Assembly: GCA_964593795.1 (NCBI GenBank) | Contig: CAZQJC010000149.1 | Span: 1 to 64,000, forward strand | Reading direction: 5' to 3' | Origin: JAHFDS01 sp964593795 | GTDB taxonomy: Bacteria; Myxococcota_A; Polyangia; JAHFDS01 | Length of the DNA: 64,000 bases | Shown: piece by piece, positions 8,199 through 17,372 of the stretch | Position numbering within the stretch: position 1 is the first letter of the stretch | Layout: each line of letters opens with the position of its first letter | Program-made: the position numbers and the translations under genes | The notes under the pieces: model-generated | What the model was told of the DNA's origin: nothing | The model's input: only the letters and a program-made list of their open reading frames with translations | Databases searched by the model: none

Positions 8199-9844
8199 AC
8201 CGCGCTTCCCTGGTCGCGCTCACCGCGCTCGGCCTGGCGTCGGGTTGCCAGCTCCTCGCGGGTCGCTCCGACTCCGCGAGGGACGATGGCGGCGCTGGTG
8301 CCGGTGGTGCGGGAGCGGGCGGCGCAGGTGCGAGCGGTGGCGGGGGCGCCGGTGTGACAGGCGGTGGTGGAGCGGGGGCGTCAGGCGGCGCGGGCGCCGG
8401 GGGCGCGGGCGCGGGGGGCGGCGGGGCAGGCATGGCGGGCGGCGGCGGGGCAGGCATGGCGGGCGCCGGCACGGGCGGGACGGCCGTCGCGCAGTCGTGG
8501 ACACGCGGCTTCGGCAACGCGACGCCGCCCATCCTGCCCGACTCCCTCGACGACGTTCATGGGCTGTGCGTGGACGACCGCGGCTTCGTCATCGCTGCGG
8601 GCGGGCACATGGGCGGCGTCGATCTCGGAGGCGGCACGACCGAGTGGGATCCTTCGCTCGGCCCCTGGCTAGGCGTGTTCGAGCCGTCGCGAGGGCTCTC
8701 GAACGGCCACTGGTCGGGGGGAGGCTCGGGAACGGAGGAGATCTACGCGGTCGCCGTCGACGCCGCGGGTGACATCTACGGCGCCGGCTCCACCTCCAGC
8801 GAGGCCGACTTCCACTTCGCCGGTGAGACCGTGGCGCAGATGGACGGCATGCGGCAGCCGTTCGTCTTCAAGATCAAGCGCGCGGACGGCAGCCTGGCCT
8901 GGCTCAAGATGCTCCAGGCCGCAGGGACCGCCTCGACCTTCGCCATCACCGTGGATCGCCCGCGCAACCGCGTGATCGCCGTCGGGGACCTCAATGGCCC
9001 GGCGACGCTCGATGGCATGTCCGTCGGCAGCGGCAACGCCGAGGTGATGGTGCTCGCGCTCGACGCCCAGACCGGCGCCAAGGTCTCCCTGGCCAAGCTC
9101 CCGGCGAACGGGGTCAGCGAGGCGCGGGCGGTCACCATGATCGGCGGGGATGTCCTCGTCGGTGGGCGCTTCATGAGCAGCCTCGGGGGCTTCATGTCGC
9201 GCGGCGGCTACGACGGCTTCGTGGCCCGCCTGTCCGGGGCCGACCACTCGCCGCTGTGGTTCCAGTACGTGGGCGGAAGCGGCGACGACGGCGTCACCGC
9301 GGTCGCGGCAAGCGCCGATGGCGCCACGGCGTTCGCCGTCGGCAAGCTCGTGTCGTCCGCTCAGACCAGGGACCTCGTGATGATCCCAGGCTTCGGGCGG
9401 AGTGACGGCTTCGTCGTGCGCCTCGACGGCGGCAGCGGCGCCACCAGCTACGGGTGGGCGATCGGCGGGGCCCAGGAGGACGGTGCGACGGGCGTCGCGC
9501 TCGGCCCCACGGACGAGCTCTACGTCGCCGGCTACTACGAGGGCGACCTCCGATACGACGACCTCGTCGGCGATCCGGCACAGGGCGGCCGCGATGTCTT
9601 CATCCTCGAGGCGGCCCTGTCCGGCAATCCGGCGACGCTACGACGGTACGGCGGATCGAGCATGGAAGGCGGTCTCTTCGCGCCGCCCAACGAGCATCGG
9701 GACGTGCGCATCGCGGCGCACCCGGCCGGCGGTCTCGTGCTCGCGGGCACGTACGAGGGCGCGTTCGCGTTCCCCGCCACCGCCGCGCTGCCCTACACGA
9801 GCGGTCTCGACTTCTTCGTCGCCCTGTTGCTCACGCTTCCCTGA
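8195..9844 (+). CDS. Beta-propeller (SBBP-type) lipoprotein with Gly/Ala-rich linker
   Basis: The 549-residue protein starts with a lipoprotein signal peptide (lipobox LASGC). A roughly 65-residue linker of GGAGAGG-type repeats (about residues 30-95) follows. The remainder consists of blade repeats such as AVDAAGDIYGAG, DVLVGGRFMS, AFAVGKL and ELYVAGYYEGD, the signature of SBBP-type propellers. It should be an extracytoplasmic, lipid-anchored binding or adhesion module, not an enzyme. It overlaps the upstream kinase by four bases (ATGA). A truncated relative lies downstream of fadA at 13465-14082. No specific ligand can be assigned. Confidence 0.8.
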   Translation: MNRASLVALTALGLASGCQLLAGRSDSARDDGGAGAGGAGAGGAGASGGGGAGVTGGGGAGASGGAGAGGAGAGGGGAGMAGGGGAGMAGAGTGGTAVAQSWTRGFGNATPPILPDSLDDVHGLCVDDRGFVIAAGGHMGGVDLGGGTTEWDPSLGPWLGVFEPSRGLSNGHWSGGGSGTEEIYAVAVDAAGDIYGAGSTSSEADFHFAGETVAQMDGMRQPFVFKIKRADGSLAWLKMLQAAGTASTFAITVDRPRNRVIAVGDLNGPATLDGMSVGSGNAEVMVLALDAQTGAKVSLAKLPANGVSEARAVTMIGGDVLVGGRFMSSLGGFMSRGGYDGFVARLSGADHSPLWFQYVGGSGDDGVTAVAASADGATAFAVGKLVSSAQTRDLVMIPGFGRSDGFVVRLDGGSGATSYGWAIGGAQEDGATGVALGPTDELYVAGYYEGDLRYDDLVGDPAQGGRDVFILEAALSGNPATLRRYGGSSMEGGLFAPPNEHRDVRIAAHPAGGLVLAGTYEGAFAFPATAALPYTSGLDFFVALLLTLP

Positions 9845-9920
9845 TCCACGCTCCACGGAAGCACGCTTGCTTGCCGCGCCCCGGGCGTGGAAACATCCCC
9901 GCACCTCCGAAGGAGCATCC

Positions 9921-12281
9921 ATGGCCAATCAGATCCGAACCGCCGCCGTGCTCGGCGCAGGTGTCATGGGCAGCGGCATCGCCGCCCACTTCGCCGGCGC
10001 GGGCCTCGACGTCCTCTTGCTCGACATCGTCCCGCCCGACTGGAAGGAGGACAAGGGCAAGGCCGACCGCAACCGCTTCGCCCGCGGTGGGCTCGACAAG
10101 GCGCTCAAGGCGCGGCCCGCGGCGTTCTTCTCGGCCAGGGACGCGGCGCGCGTCACCGTCGGCAACCTCGAGGACGACCTCGCGCTCGCCGGCAAGTGCG
10201 ACCTCGTGATCGAGGCGGCGCCCGAGCGGCTCGACCTCAAGCAGTCGCTGTTCGCGCGGCTCGAGGCCGTCGCCTCGCCGCACACGATCGTCGCGTCCAA
10301 CACGAGCGGCCTGCCCATCGCGCGCATGCTCGAGGGGCGCTCGGCCGCGTTCGCCAAGCGCTTCCTGGTCATGCACTTCTTCAACCCGGTGCGCTACATG
10401 CGCCTGCTCGAGCTCGTCTCGGGGACCGCGACCGACCCGCGGGTGTTCGCGGACGTCGCGGCGTTCGGCCAGGACGTCCTCGGCAAGGGCATCGTCTACG
10501 GCAAGGACACGCCGAACTTCGTGGCGAACCGCATCGGCACGTACGGGATGCTCTACGTGCTGCACCAGGCGATCGCGGGCGGCTTCACGGTCGAGGAGAT
10601 CGACGCCCTGTTCGGCGAGCCGGTGGGTCGGCCCAAGAGCGCCATCTTCCGCACGGTCGACGTGGTAGGCCTCGACACCGTCGTGCACGTCGCGCAGAAC
10701 TGCTACGACTCGCTGACGAGCGATCCGGACCGCGACGTCTTCAAGGTGCCGCCCCTGGCCGCGAAGATGATGGAGATGAAGCTGCTCGGCGACAAGGCCG
10801 GCGGCGGCTTCGGCAGGAAGGCGAAGGGCGGCGGCTTCGAGACGCTCGACCTGCAGACGCTGGAGTACCGGGCGCAGGCGAAGCCCAAGCTCGCGGCCAT
10901 CGGCGCGGCCAAGGGTGCCGGCGAGGATCCGAAGAAGCGGCTCGCGGCGATCCTGGCGATGTCGGGCGACAAGCACGCCGACCTCGTGCGGCGCGCGACG
11001 TACGCGCTCCTGTCGTATTCGTCCAAGCGAATCCCCGAGATCGCCGACGACGTGGTCAACATCGACCGCGGCATGCGCTGGGGCTTCGGCTGGGACCTCG
11101 GCCCGTTCGAGATCTGGGACGCGCTCGGCGTCCAGGAGACGGCGGCCAGGATGAAGGCCGAGGGCTTCGAGGTCGCGCCGTGGGTGGCGGGCGTCGAGCA
11201 CTTCTACGGCGGCAACGCCGCGGCGACGACGTTCTTCGACCTCGGCACCAAGAGCGACAAGCCCGTGCCGGCCTCGGCGCGGCAGATCACGATCGCGGGC
11301 CTGCGCGCCCGGCAGAAGGTCATCCACACGAACCCGTCGGCCTCGCTGCTCGACCTCGGCGACGGCGTCACGTGCCTCGAGTTCCACTCCAAGATGAACG
11401 CCATCGACGACAAGATCGTCGAGATGATGCAGAAGGCCGTCGACGAGACGGAGCGCAACTTCCAGGCGATGGTGGTGGCGAACGACGCGCCCGTCGCGTA
11501 TTCGGCCGGCGCGAACCTGTTCATGATCGCGGTGGCCGCGGGCCAGAAGAACTGGGCGCAGATCGAGGGCGTCACGCGCGCGTTCCAGGACGCGAACATG
11601 TTGCTCAAGTACTCGGCGGTGCCGGTCGTGACGGCGCCGTTCGGGCTCGCGCTCGGCGGCGGCGCCGAGGTGGCGCTCCACGGCGACGCGATGTGCGCGC
11701 ACGCGGAGCTCTACATGGGCCTCGTCGAGGTCGGCGTCGGCCTCATCCCCGGCGGCGGCGGCTGCAAGGAGCTCGTCGCGCGCGCAACGGCGAACCTGCC
11801 GGCCGGCACCGATCCGTTCCCGTTCGTGCGCGACGTCTTCATGAACATCGCGCTCGGCAAGGTCTCCACCTCGGCCGAGGAGGCGCGCGAGCGCGGCTTC
11901 CTCGATCCGCGCGACCACGTCTCGCTCAATCGCGACTTCCTCCTCTCGGACGCGAAGTCGATCGCGCGCGCGATGGCCGAGATCGGCTACAAGCGCCCGC
12001 GCCGTCGCACCATGCGGCTGCCCGGGCCGAGCGGCGCCGCGGCGCTGACGAGCGCCGTCCAGATGATGAAGGAGGCGCACCAGGCGAGCGACCACGACGT
12101 CAAGATCGGCCAGAAGCTGGCGTGGATCGTGTGCGGCGGCGATTGCTCCGCGCGCCAGGAGGTCTCCGAGCAGCACCTGCTCGACCTCGAGCGCGAGGCG
12201 TTCCTGTCGCTCGTCGGCGAACAGAAGACGCAGGAGCGCATCCAGTACATGCTCATGAACAACAAGCCGCTCCGCAACTAG
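9921..12281 (+). CDS. fadN: 3-hydroxyacyl-CoA dehydrogenase / enoyl-CoA hydratase fusion
   Basis: This 786-residue fusion catalyses two beta-oxidation steps: hydration of enoyl-CoA and NAD-dependent oxidation of 3-hydroxyacyl-CoA. The dehydrogenase part comes first, with a Rossmann motif GAGVMGSGIAAHF at residues 9-21, an HFFNPVRYM motif and the FVANRIG helix. A second dehydrogenase-like segment follows. The crotonase domain lies at about 455-700, with oxyanion-hole glycines (ALGGGAEVA) and LVEVGVGLIPGGGG. This order and length match FadN and are the reverse of FadB/FadJ. A clear AAGGAG precedes the ATG at 9921. The thiolase gene follows after 19 bases, forming a fadN-fadA operon. Confidence 0.93.
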   Translation: MANQIRTAAVLGAGVMGSGIAAHFAGAGLDVLLLDIVPPDWKEDKGKADRNRFARGGLDKALKARPAAFFSARDAARVTVGNLEDDLALAGKCDLVIEAAPERLDLKQSLFARLEAVASPHTIVASNTSGLPIARMLEGRSAAFAKRFLVMHFFNPVRYMRLLELVSGTATDPRVFADVAAFGQDVLGKGIVYGKDTPNFVANRIGTYGMLYVLHQAIAGGFTVEEIDALFGEPVGRPKSAIFRTVDVVGLDTVVHVAQNCYDSLTSDPDRDVFKVPPLAAKMMEMKLLGDKAGGGFGRKAKGGGFETLDLQTLEYRAQAKPKLAAIGAAKGAGEDPKKRLAAILAMSGDKHADLVRRATYALLSYSSKRIPEIADDVVNIDRGMRWGFGWDLGPFEIWDALGVQETAARMKAEGFEVAPWVAGVEHFYGGNAAATTFFDLGTKSDKPVPASARQITIAGLRARQKVIHTNPSASLLDLGDGVTCLEFHSKMNAIDDKIVEMMQKAVDETERNFQAMVVANDAPVAYSAGANLFMIAVAAGQKNWAQIEGVTRAFQDANMLLKYSAVPVVTAPFGLALGGGAEVALHGDAMCAHAELYMGLVEVGVGLIPGGGGCKELVARATANLPAGTDPFPFVRDVFMNIALGKVSTSAEEARERGFLDPRDHVSLNRDFLLSDAKSIARAMAEIGYKRPRRRTMRLPGPSGAAALTSAVQMMKEAHQASDHDVKIGQKLAWIVCGGDCSARQEVSEQHLLDLEREAFLSLVGEQKTQERIQYMLMNNKPLRN

Positions 12282-12300
12282 CGGTCTCCGGAGGAATCCC

Positions 12301-13464
12301 ATGAAGGACGTAGCCATCGTTTCCGGAGTCCGCACCGCGTTCGCGCGGGCGCACAAGGGTGGTTTTCGAGACACGCGGCCCGACGACCTCGCGGCGGCGG
12401 CCATCAAGAAGGCGGTCGCCGACAGCGGCGCCGACCCCGCCGAGATCGGCGACGTCATCCTCGGCTGCGCGATGCCCGAGGGCGAGCAGGGCCTGAACAT
12501 CGCGCGCATCGCGCTCCTCGCCGCGGGCCTGCCCGTGGAGGTCTCGGGCATGACGATCAACCGGTTCTGCTCCTCGGGGCTGAACTCGATCGTCATCGCC
12601 GCCGATCGCATCGCGGCGGGCGCGATGGACGTCGCCGTCGCGGGCGGCGTCGAGTCCATGACGATGATCCCGATGACCGGCACCAAGGTGTCGCTCAATC
12701 CCACGCTCGTGGACTCGTTCCCCGCCGTCTACACGCCGATGGGCATCACAGCGGAGAAGGTGGCGCTCAAGCACGGCATCGATCGCGCCGCGCAGGATCG
12801 CTTCGCCCAGCGCAGCCACGAGCGCGCCGTCGCCGCGCAGAAGAGCGGAAAGTTCGCCGAGGAGATCGTCGGCGTCGATGCGACCGCCTTCGACGACGCC
12901 GGGCGCAAGGTGAGCGCGCGCGTCGAGCGCGACGAGTTCCCGCGCGCCGACTCGAGCGTCGAGTCGCTCGGCAAGCTGCGGCCCGTGTTCGACGCGCAGG
13001 GCTCCGTGACCGCGGGCAACTCGTCGCCGCTCACCGACGGCGCCGCGGCCGTCGTCCTCATGAGCGCCGACCGCGCCAAGAAGGCGGGCAAGACCCTCGG
13101 CTGGGTGCGCCAGTTCGCGGTCGCGGGCGTGGCGCCGGACATCATGGGCATCGGCCCCGTGCCTGCGGTGCGCAAGGTGCTGGCGCAGGCGGGCAAGTCG
13201 ATCGGGGACATCGACCTCTTCGAGCTCAACGAGGCCTTCGCGGCGCAATCGCTCGCGGTGCTCAAGGAGCTCGGCATCCCCGAGGACAAGGCCAACGTCA
13301 ACGGCGGCGCGATCGCGCTCGGCCACCCGCTCGGGGTGTCTGGCACCCGCCTCGTCATCACCGCGCTGCACGAGCTCGCGCGTCGCAACGCGCGCTTCGC
13401 CGTCGTCACGATGTGCATCGGCGGCGGCATGGGCGCGGCGGCGATCATCGAACGCGCGGGGTAG
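12301..13464 (+). CDS. fadA: Acetyl-CoA C-acyltransferase (beta-ketothiolase)
   Basis: The enzyme carries out thiolytic cleavage of 3-ketoacyl-CoA, the last step of beta-oxidation. The 387-residue protein shows the acylated Cys90 in NRFCSSGLNS, the GHPLG His342, and Cys372 in MCIGGGMGA, the standard thiolase catalytic set. GGAGG lies just upstream of the ATG. It directly follows fadN. The plus-strand frame continues after its TAG with the remnant of an unrelated lipoprotein gene (see 13465-14082). A biosynthetic acetyl-CoA acetyltransferase role is less likely given the fadN partner. Confidence 0.94.
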   Translation: MKDVAIVSGVRTAFARAHKGGFRDTRPDDLAAAAIKKAVADSGADPAEIGDVILGCAMPEGEQGLNIARIALLAAGLPVEVSGMTINRFCSSGLNSIVIAADRIAAGAMDVAVAGGVESMTMIPMTGTKVSLNPTLVDSFPAVYTPMGITAEKVALKHGIDRAAQDRFAQRSHERAVAAQKSGKFAEEIVGVDATAFDDAGRKVSARVERDEFPRADSSVESLGKLRPVFDAQGSVTAGNSSPLTDGAAAVVLMSADRAKKAGKTLGWVRQFAVAGVAPDIMGIGPVPAVRKVLAQAGKSIGDIDLFELNEAFAAQSLAVLKELGIPEDKANVNGGAIALGHPLGVSGTRLVITALHELARRNARFAVVTMCIGGGMGAAAIIERAG

Positions 13465-14082
13465 TCGCAGCCCGGCTCCCCGGCTTCGGGCGGGGCGGGC
13501 GCTGGTGGGGCAGGCGCGAGCGGTGCGGGGGCGAGCGGGGGCGCAGGTGCGGCCGGCACGGCGTTCGCCCCCGGCGGCTACGGGCGCGCCTTCGGGCCGC
13601 GCGCGACGACCAACGACTCGTTCGAGGTCGACGCCGTCGGACGCACGGACGGCTACGTCCTCGAGCTCGATGCCCAGGGCCGCACGATGGCGCTCGAGCG
13701 CGTCGGGGGCGCGGACGATGACGGCGCGACGTCGATCGTGATCGGGCGTGACGGCAGGGTCTGGATCGCGGGCTACGCGGGCGCCGACGTCGCGTACCGC
13801 GGGCTCGCGGGCGGGGCCTCGCTCGGCCAGCGCGACGTGTTCGTGCTCGGGCTCGACCCGGCCGGCGCGCCCCGGACGCTCGATCGGATCGGAGGCGTGG
13901 GCGTCGAGGGCGGCAACCGCGTCGACGACCCGTCGGACGTCGTGATCACCCTGAGCACCGACGGCGCCGAGCTGGCCGTCGTCGGCACCTTCACGCAGAC
14001 CTTCACGGTGGCGGGCGTCACGCAGACCTACTCAGGTGACGGCCACGAGGCGGGCTTCGCCGTGCTGCTCCCGCTGCGCTGA
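13465..14082 (+). pseudogene. Truncated SBBP-type propeller lipoprotein (remnant)
   Basis: Immediately after the fadA stop codon, in the same frame, the translation continues as a Gly/Ala-rich linker (GGAGAGGAGASGAGAS). It then runs into about 170 residues of propeller blades such as GRVWIAGYAGAD and LAVVGTFTQTF, ending in VLLPLR and a TGA. This matches the linker and last blades of the lipoprotein at 8195-9844. No signal peptide, lipobox or plausible start with an RBS precedes it, and most blades are missing. The linker joins a single blade start directly to the final blades, which suggests an internal deletion as well as 5' truncation. A short product from the ATG at 13687 is possible but would lack an export signal. 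Confidence 0.6.
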
Positions 14083-14092
14083 CCGACGGCGC

Positions 14093-14653
14093 TCAGCCGC
14101 CGAGCAGGCGCCAGGGCTTGGGCACGATCACGAAGTGGCCGTTGACCTTGACCAGGCCATCGAAGGCCATGCCGAGGTCCTTGCCGGGCTCGACGAACTT
14201 GAAGCGCCAGAAGCGCAGGCCGGGCTTGAGCTGGCCGGTCACCTTGGCCCACCCTCCCGGGAACTCCTTGGCCGGCGGCGCGCCGGCCTTGAGCTCCTCG
14301 CTGGTGGCCGACGCGAGCAGGAGCGCGGTCTGCCCCGGCTTGGGGGCGAGCACGATCTGCCCGGCGTCCCACGCGGGCGAGTAGATCTTGTCCGCCTTGC
14401 CCGCGAGGTCCGCCTCGAAGATCGCGCCGAGGTCGGCCGTGCTCGGGCGGAGCGCCTTCGACAGTCCCGGCAGGTCGGCGCCCGGCTTGAGGAACGGCTC
14501 GAGGATCGCGCGCGCCTCGCCCTCCTCGCCGCTGGCCTTTCCGGCCTTGCCGCCCTTGGCGCCTGCCTTGCCCTTGCCCTTGCCCTTGCCGGCCTCTGCA
14601 GGCGGAGCGAGCGCGAGCGCTGTGACGATGGTTGCAATCGCAAGGATTCGCAT
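14093..14653 (-). CDS. Small secreted protein with Lys/Gly-rich N-terminus
   Basis: The 186-residue protein begins with a Sec signal peptide cleaved near PAEAGKG. A strongly basic GKGKGKAGAKGGKAGKA segment follows (about residues 23-40), then a globular domain of about 140 residues rich in Leu/Lys/Pro (for example PSTADLGAIFEADL and KVTGQLKPGLRFWRFKF). No cysteine or catalytic motif is evident and the family is not recognised. The product should be periplasmic or secreted. It lies 12 bases downstream of the lnt-like gene on the same strand, so the two are probably co-transcribed. Confidence 0.65.
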   Translation of the reverse strand: MRILAIATIVTALALAPPAEAGKGKGKGKAGAKGGKAGKASGEEGEARAILEPFLKPGADLPGLSKALRPSTADLGAIFEADLAGKADKIYSPAWDAGQIVLAPKPGQTALLLASATSEELKAGAPPAKEFPGGWAKVTGQLKPGLRFWRFKFVEPGKDLGMAFDGLVKVNGHFVIVPKPWRLLGG

Positions 14654-14665
14654 GGCGCGACGGTA

Positions 14666-16051
14666 TCACGTCCCTTCGCGGCGGCGGCGGCGCAGCGCAG
14701 CGAAGAGGAGGCCCGCGCACGGCAGCGTGATCCAGTCGCCGAGCCGTGCGTAGAGCGTGCCGCCGGCGGTCAGGGGCACGTCGGCGACCAGCACCGCGGC
14801 GCCCTCGCGCAGGTGCTCACCGGCGACGAGCACCGCGCCGGACGCGTCGGCGATGACGCTCGTGCCGTCGGAGGCCGCGCGCACGAGCGCGTAGCCCTCC
14901 TCGATCGGCCGCAGCAGGCTGTTCTCGAGGTGGTACGGCGCGACCTCGGCCCAGTCGTTCGTCGGGACGGCGAGCACGTTCGCGCGAGCGCGGCCATGCC
15001 CTCGCGCGAGGTCGGTGAAGTTGTCGTCCTGACAGATGAGCGCGCCCACGCGCGCCCCCGCGAAGGCGACCTGGACCAGCGTGCCGTCTCCTGGTGGATA
15101 GGTCTCGACGGTGGGGACGAGATGCGTCTTGCGATACTGCACCGGGTGAACGCCAGAGCCGCGCACGAAGGCGGCGCGGTTCTCGCGGCGCTTGCGGTCG
15201 AAGAGGCCGACGACGATGAGCGCGTCGCTGGCCCTGGCGAGCGGCACGAACCGCGCGAGGAGCGCGTCCGGATCCTCGGGCTGGAACGCGGTCTCGGGCA
15301 GCACGATCAGGCGAGCGCCGCGCGAGGTCGCCTCGCGCACGAGCGGCGCCGCGATCCGCTCGAAGAGGCGCTCGCCCGCGTCGTCGGCCCCCCGCGCGCG
15401 GAGGGCCTCGTCGCTCCAGCCGGCGGCTGCCACGCGGAGCATCGGCCCCGTCGCGGTCGCGCGATCGAACGCGCACACCGCCACCGCGATGACGAGGATG
15501 CACAGCGAGACGCCGCTCGAGAACCGCGTCAGCGGCTGCCACAGCACGCGCGACAGGAGCGCCTGCGCGCCCGCCACGACGAGCACGAGGCCGCCCACGC
15601 CCGCGTACGCGACGACGCTCGCGATCGGTGGCGCCGCGGACCACGTGCGCGCGAACGACTGCGCGGTGCCCCAGATCGGGACGAGCGAGAAGCCGGCCCA
15701 CTCGACGAGCGCGACCGCGGCGGCGGCGCCGAGCGCGCCGAGCGCGCCCGGGGTGCGCAGGGCCGTGGCCGCGAGCGCACCCGAGAGCATCCAGAGCGCG
15801 GAGAGGAGCGCCACCTGGAGGGCCGCGAACGCGAGCGGGAAGTGCAGGCCCGCCGCGAGGGGCGCCGTGTACGCGACGCCGAGCGTCGCGCCGAGCAGCG
15901 CGCCGCGGAGCACGTGGCCGCGCTCGAGCGTTCCGAGCGCCCAGAACCACGGGACGAGCGCGATCGCCGCCAGCGGCCAGGCGTGGACCGGGTGATCGGC
16001 GGCGTAGAGCAGGGCACCGCTTGCGAGCGCGGCGGCCAGGCGACGGAGCAC
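14666..16051 (-). CDS. lnt: Apolipoprotein N-acyltransferase-like protein
   Basis: Lnt adds the third acyl chain to the N-terminal Cys of lipoproteins in the inner membrane. The 461-residue protein has about six hydrophobic helices in residues 1-195 and then a periplasmic nitrilase-type domain. The catalytic triad is visible: Glu253 in LPETAF, Lys308 in YRKTH and Cys340 in ALICQDDNF. Helices and a basic tail close the chain. It is somewhat shorter than E. coli Lnt (512), and the residues after the catalytic Cys (QDD) differ from the usual YED/YEI, so it may be a divergent Lnt paralogue. The window encodes many lipoproteins that would need it. The start is the ATG at 16051, 45 bases from the divergent smr-like gene. 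Confidence 0.85.
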   Translation of the reverse strand: MLRRLAAALASGALLYAADHPVHAWPLAAIALVPWFWALGTLERGHVLRGALLGATLGVAYTAPLAAGLHFPLAFAALQVALLSALWMLSGALAATALRTPGALGALGAAAAVALVEWAGFSLVPIWGTAQSFARTWSAAPPIASVVAYAGVGGLVLVVAGAQALLSRVLWQPLTRFSSGVSLCILVIAVAVCAFDRATATGPMLRVAAAGWSDEALRARGADDAGERLFERIAAPLVREATSRGARLIVLPETAFQPEDPDALLARFVPLARASDALIVVGLFDRKRRENRAAFVRGSGVHPVQYRKTHLVPTVETYPPGDGTLVQVAFAGARVGALICQDDNFTDLARGHGRARANVLAVPTNDWAEVAPYHLENSLLRPIEEGYALVRAASDGTSVIADASGAVLVAGEHLREGAAVLVADVPLTAGGTLYARLGDWITLPCAGLLFAALRRRRREGT

Positions 16052-16096
16052 GCGCGTAGCCTACGCGACGGCACGCGCTGGGACTATCCTCGCGAC

Positions 16097-16396
16097 ATGG
16101 AGGACGAGGAGCTCGATCCCGAGGAGCCGGTCGAGCTGCCGATCGGCGACGTGCTCGATCTGCACAGCTTTCCGCCGGCGGAGTGCAGGGATCTCGTCAC
16201 GCACTACCTCGAGGAGGCCGCGGCGCGTGGCCTGCGATACGTGCGCATCGTGCACGGCAAGGGCAAGGGCGTACAGCAGCGCACGGTGCACGCGGTCTGC
16301 GCCGCCCACCCCCGGGTCGTCTCGCATCGCCTCGCGGGCGAGGACGCGGGTGGCTGGGGCGCGACGCTCGTCGAGCTGCGCGTGGAGGGCGCATGA
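16097..16396 (+). CDS. Stand-alone Smr (small MutS-related) domain protein
   Basis: The 99-residue protein has an acidic N-terminus followed by a complete Smr domain. Signature segments are VLDLHSFPPAE and the RYVRIVHGKGKGVQQR loop. Smr domains bind nucleic acid, and some nick DNA or cleave RNA. The LDLH and HGKG residues linked to activity in the family are present. Nothing here says which substrate is used. The start ATG at 16097 gives the family-like length. Its TGA overlaps the next start codon by four bases (ATGA), so it is coupled to the ATP-grasp gene. Confidence 0.85.
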   Translation: MEDEELDPEEPVELPIGDVLDLHSFPPAECRDLVTHYLEEAAARGLRYVRIVHGKGKGVQQRTVHAVCAAHPRVVSHRLAGEDAGGWGATLVELRVEGA

Positions 16397-17292
16397 GGCC
16401 GCTCGTGCTCCTCGCGACCGCGTCGAGCCTGCCTGCCCTCGACGAGGACGATCGGCCCCTCGTCCCCGCGCTCGAGGCGCGTGGGATCGAGGCGCGCGCG
16501 GCAGTCTGGGACGACCCTGCGGTCGACTGGGCCGCCGCCGCCGTGTGCGTGATCCGATCGACGTGGGACTACACGACGCGCCGCGCGGAGCTCGTCGCGT
16601 GGTGCGAGCGCGCCGGGCGCCTGACGCAGCTCTGCAACCCCGCCGTGGTGATCGCGTGGAACACGCACAAGGGCTACCTCGTGGAGCTGGCCGCGCGTGG
16701 CGCGCCGGTCGTGCCCACGCGGCTCGTCCGCGCGGGCTCCGAGGCGCGGCTCGATTCATTCGTACAGGCGAATTCGTCGCGGCGCGTGGTGATCAAGCCG
16801 GCGGTCAGCGCCGGCGCCCGCGGGGCGCTGGCGGTCGCGCTCGATGACGCAGGTGAGCGCGCGGCGGGCGAGGCGCACCTCGCCGCGCTGCTCGCCACGG
16901 GGGACGTGCTCGTGCAGCCGTTCCAGGCGGCGGCTGACCGCCACGGCGAGCGATCGCTCCTGTTCTTCGACGGTCGCTTCTCGCACGCGATGAGAAAGCC
17001 GAGCCTCCTCGGCCGCGACGCGGAGCAGCGCGCGGCGCCGCGCATCGTGCCCGCGCCGGCGTCGGACACCGAGATCGCCGTGGCCGAGTCGGTGCTGGAG
17101 GTGACGCGGGTCTTGCTCGGCCTGACAGAGCCGATGCTCTACGCGCGCGTGGATCTCGTGCCCGATGCGGCGGGCGCGCCGGTGCTCATGGAGCTCGAGG
17201 TGACCGAGCCGCGGTTGTTCCTCGGGGATGAAGCGGGGGCGTACGCCAGGCTGGCGGACGCGATCGCGAGGCGGGCGGTGCGCAGGGGGTGA
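16393..17292 (+). CDS. ATP-grasp ligase-like protein (RimK/DcsG-related)
   Basis: The 299-residue protein has the opening of the DcsG/RimK-like ATP-grasp group: VIRSTWDYTTR near residue 55, then CNPAVVIAWNTHKGYL and PVVPTR. The ATP-grasp core has VVIKPAVSAGARG near residue 133 and a metal-binding end with LYARVDLV and LMELEVTEPRLFL. Such enzymes form amide or peptide bonds through acyl phosphates. The substrate here is unknown, since DcsG cyclises a cycloserine precursor and other relatives ligate amino acids. It is translationally coupled to the Smr protein. The partner gene gives no metabolic hint. Confidence 0.75.
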   Translation: MRPLVLLATASSLPALDEDDRPLVPALEARGIEARAAVWDDPAVDWAAAAVCVIRSTWDYTTRRAELVAWCERAGRLTQLCNPAVVIAWNTHKGYLVELAARGAPVVPTRLVRAGSEARLDSFVQANSSRRVVIKPAVSAGARGALAVALDDAGERAAGEAHLAALLATGDVLVQPFQAAADRHGERSLLFFDGRFSHAMRKPSLLGRDAEQRAAPRIVPAPASDTEIAVAESVLEVTRVLLGLTEPMLYARVDLVPDAAGAPVLMELEVTEPRLFLGDEAGAYARLADAIARRAVRRG

Positions 17293-17311
17293 AGTCGGGA
17301 GACCGACAGCA

Positions 17312-17348
17312 CCGCGGCGTGGCTGGAGGGAGGGCCGCCACGCCGCGG
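17312..17348. terminator. Strong hairpin between convergent genes
   Basis: Perfect 11-bp arms (CCGCGGCGTGG at 17312-17322 and CCACGCCGCGG at 17338-17348) flank a 15-nt purine-rich loop. It lies between the ends of the plus-strand ATP-grasp gene and the minus-strand Kazal gene. It could act as a bidirectional terminator, although no T-tract follows on either strand. Confidence 0.5.
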
Positions 17349-17372
17349 GCCATCGGAGGGGGACGATGCGGG

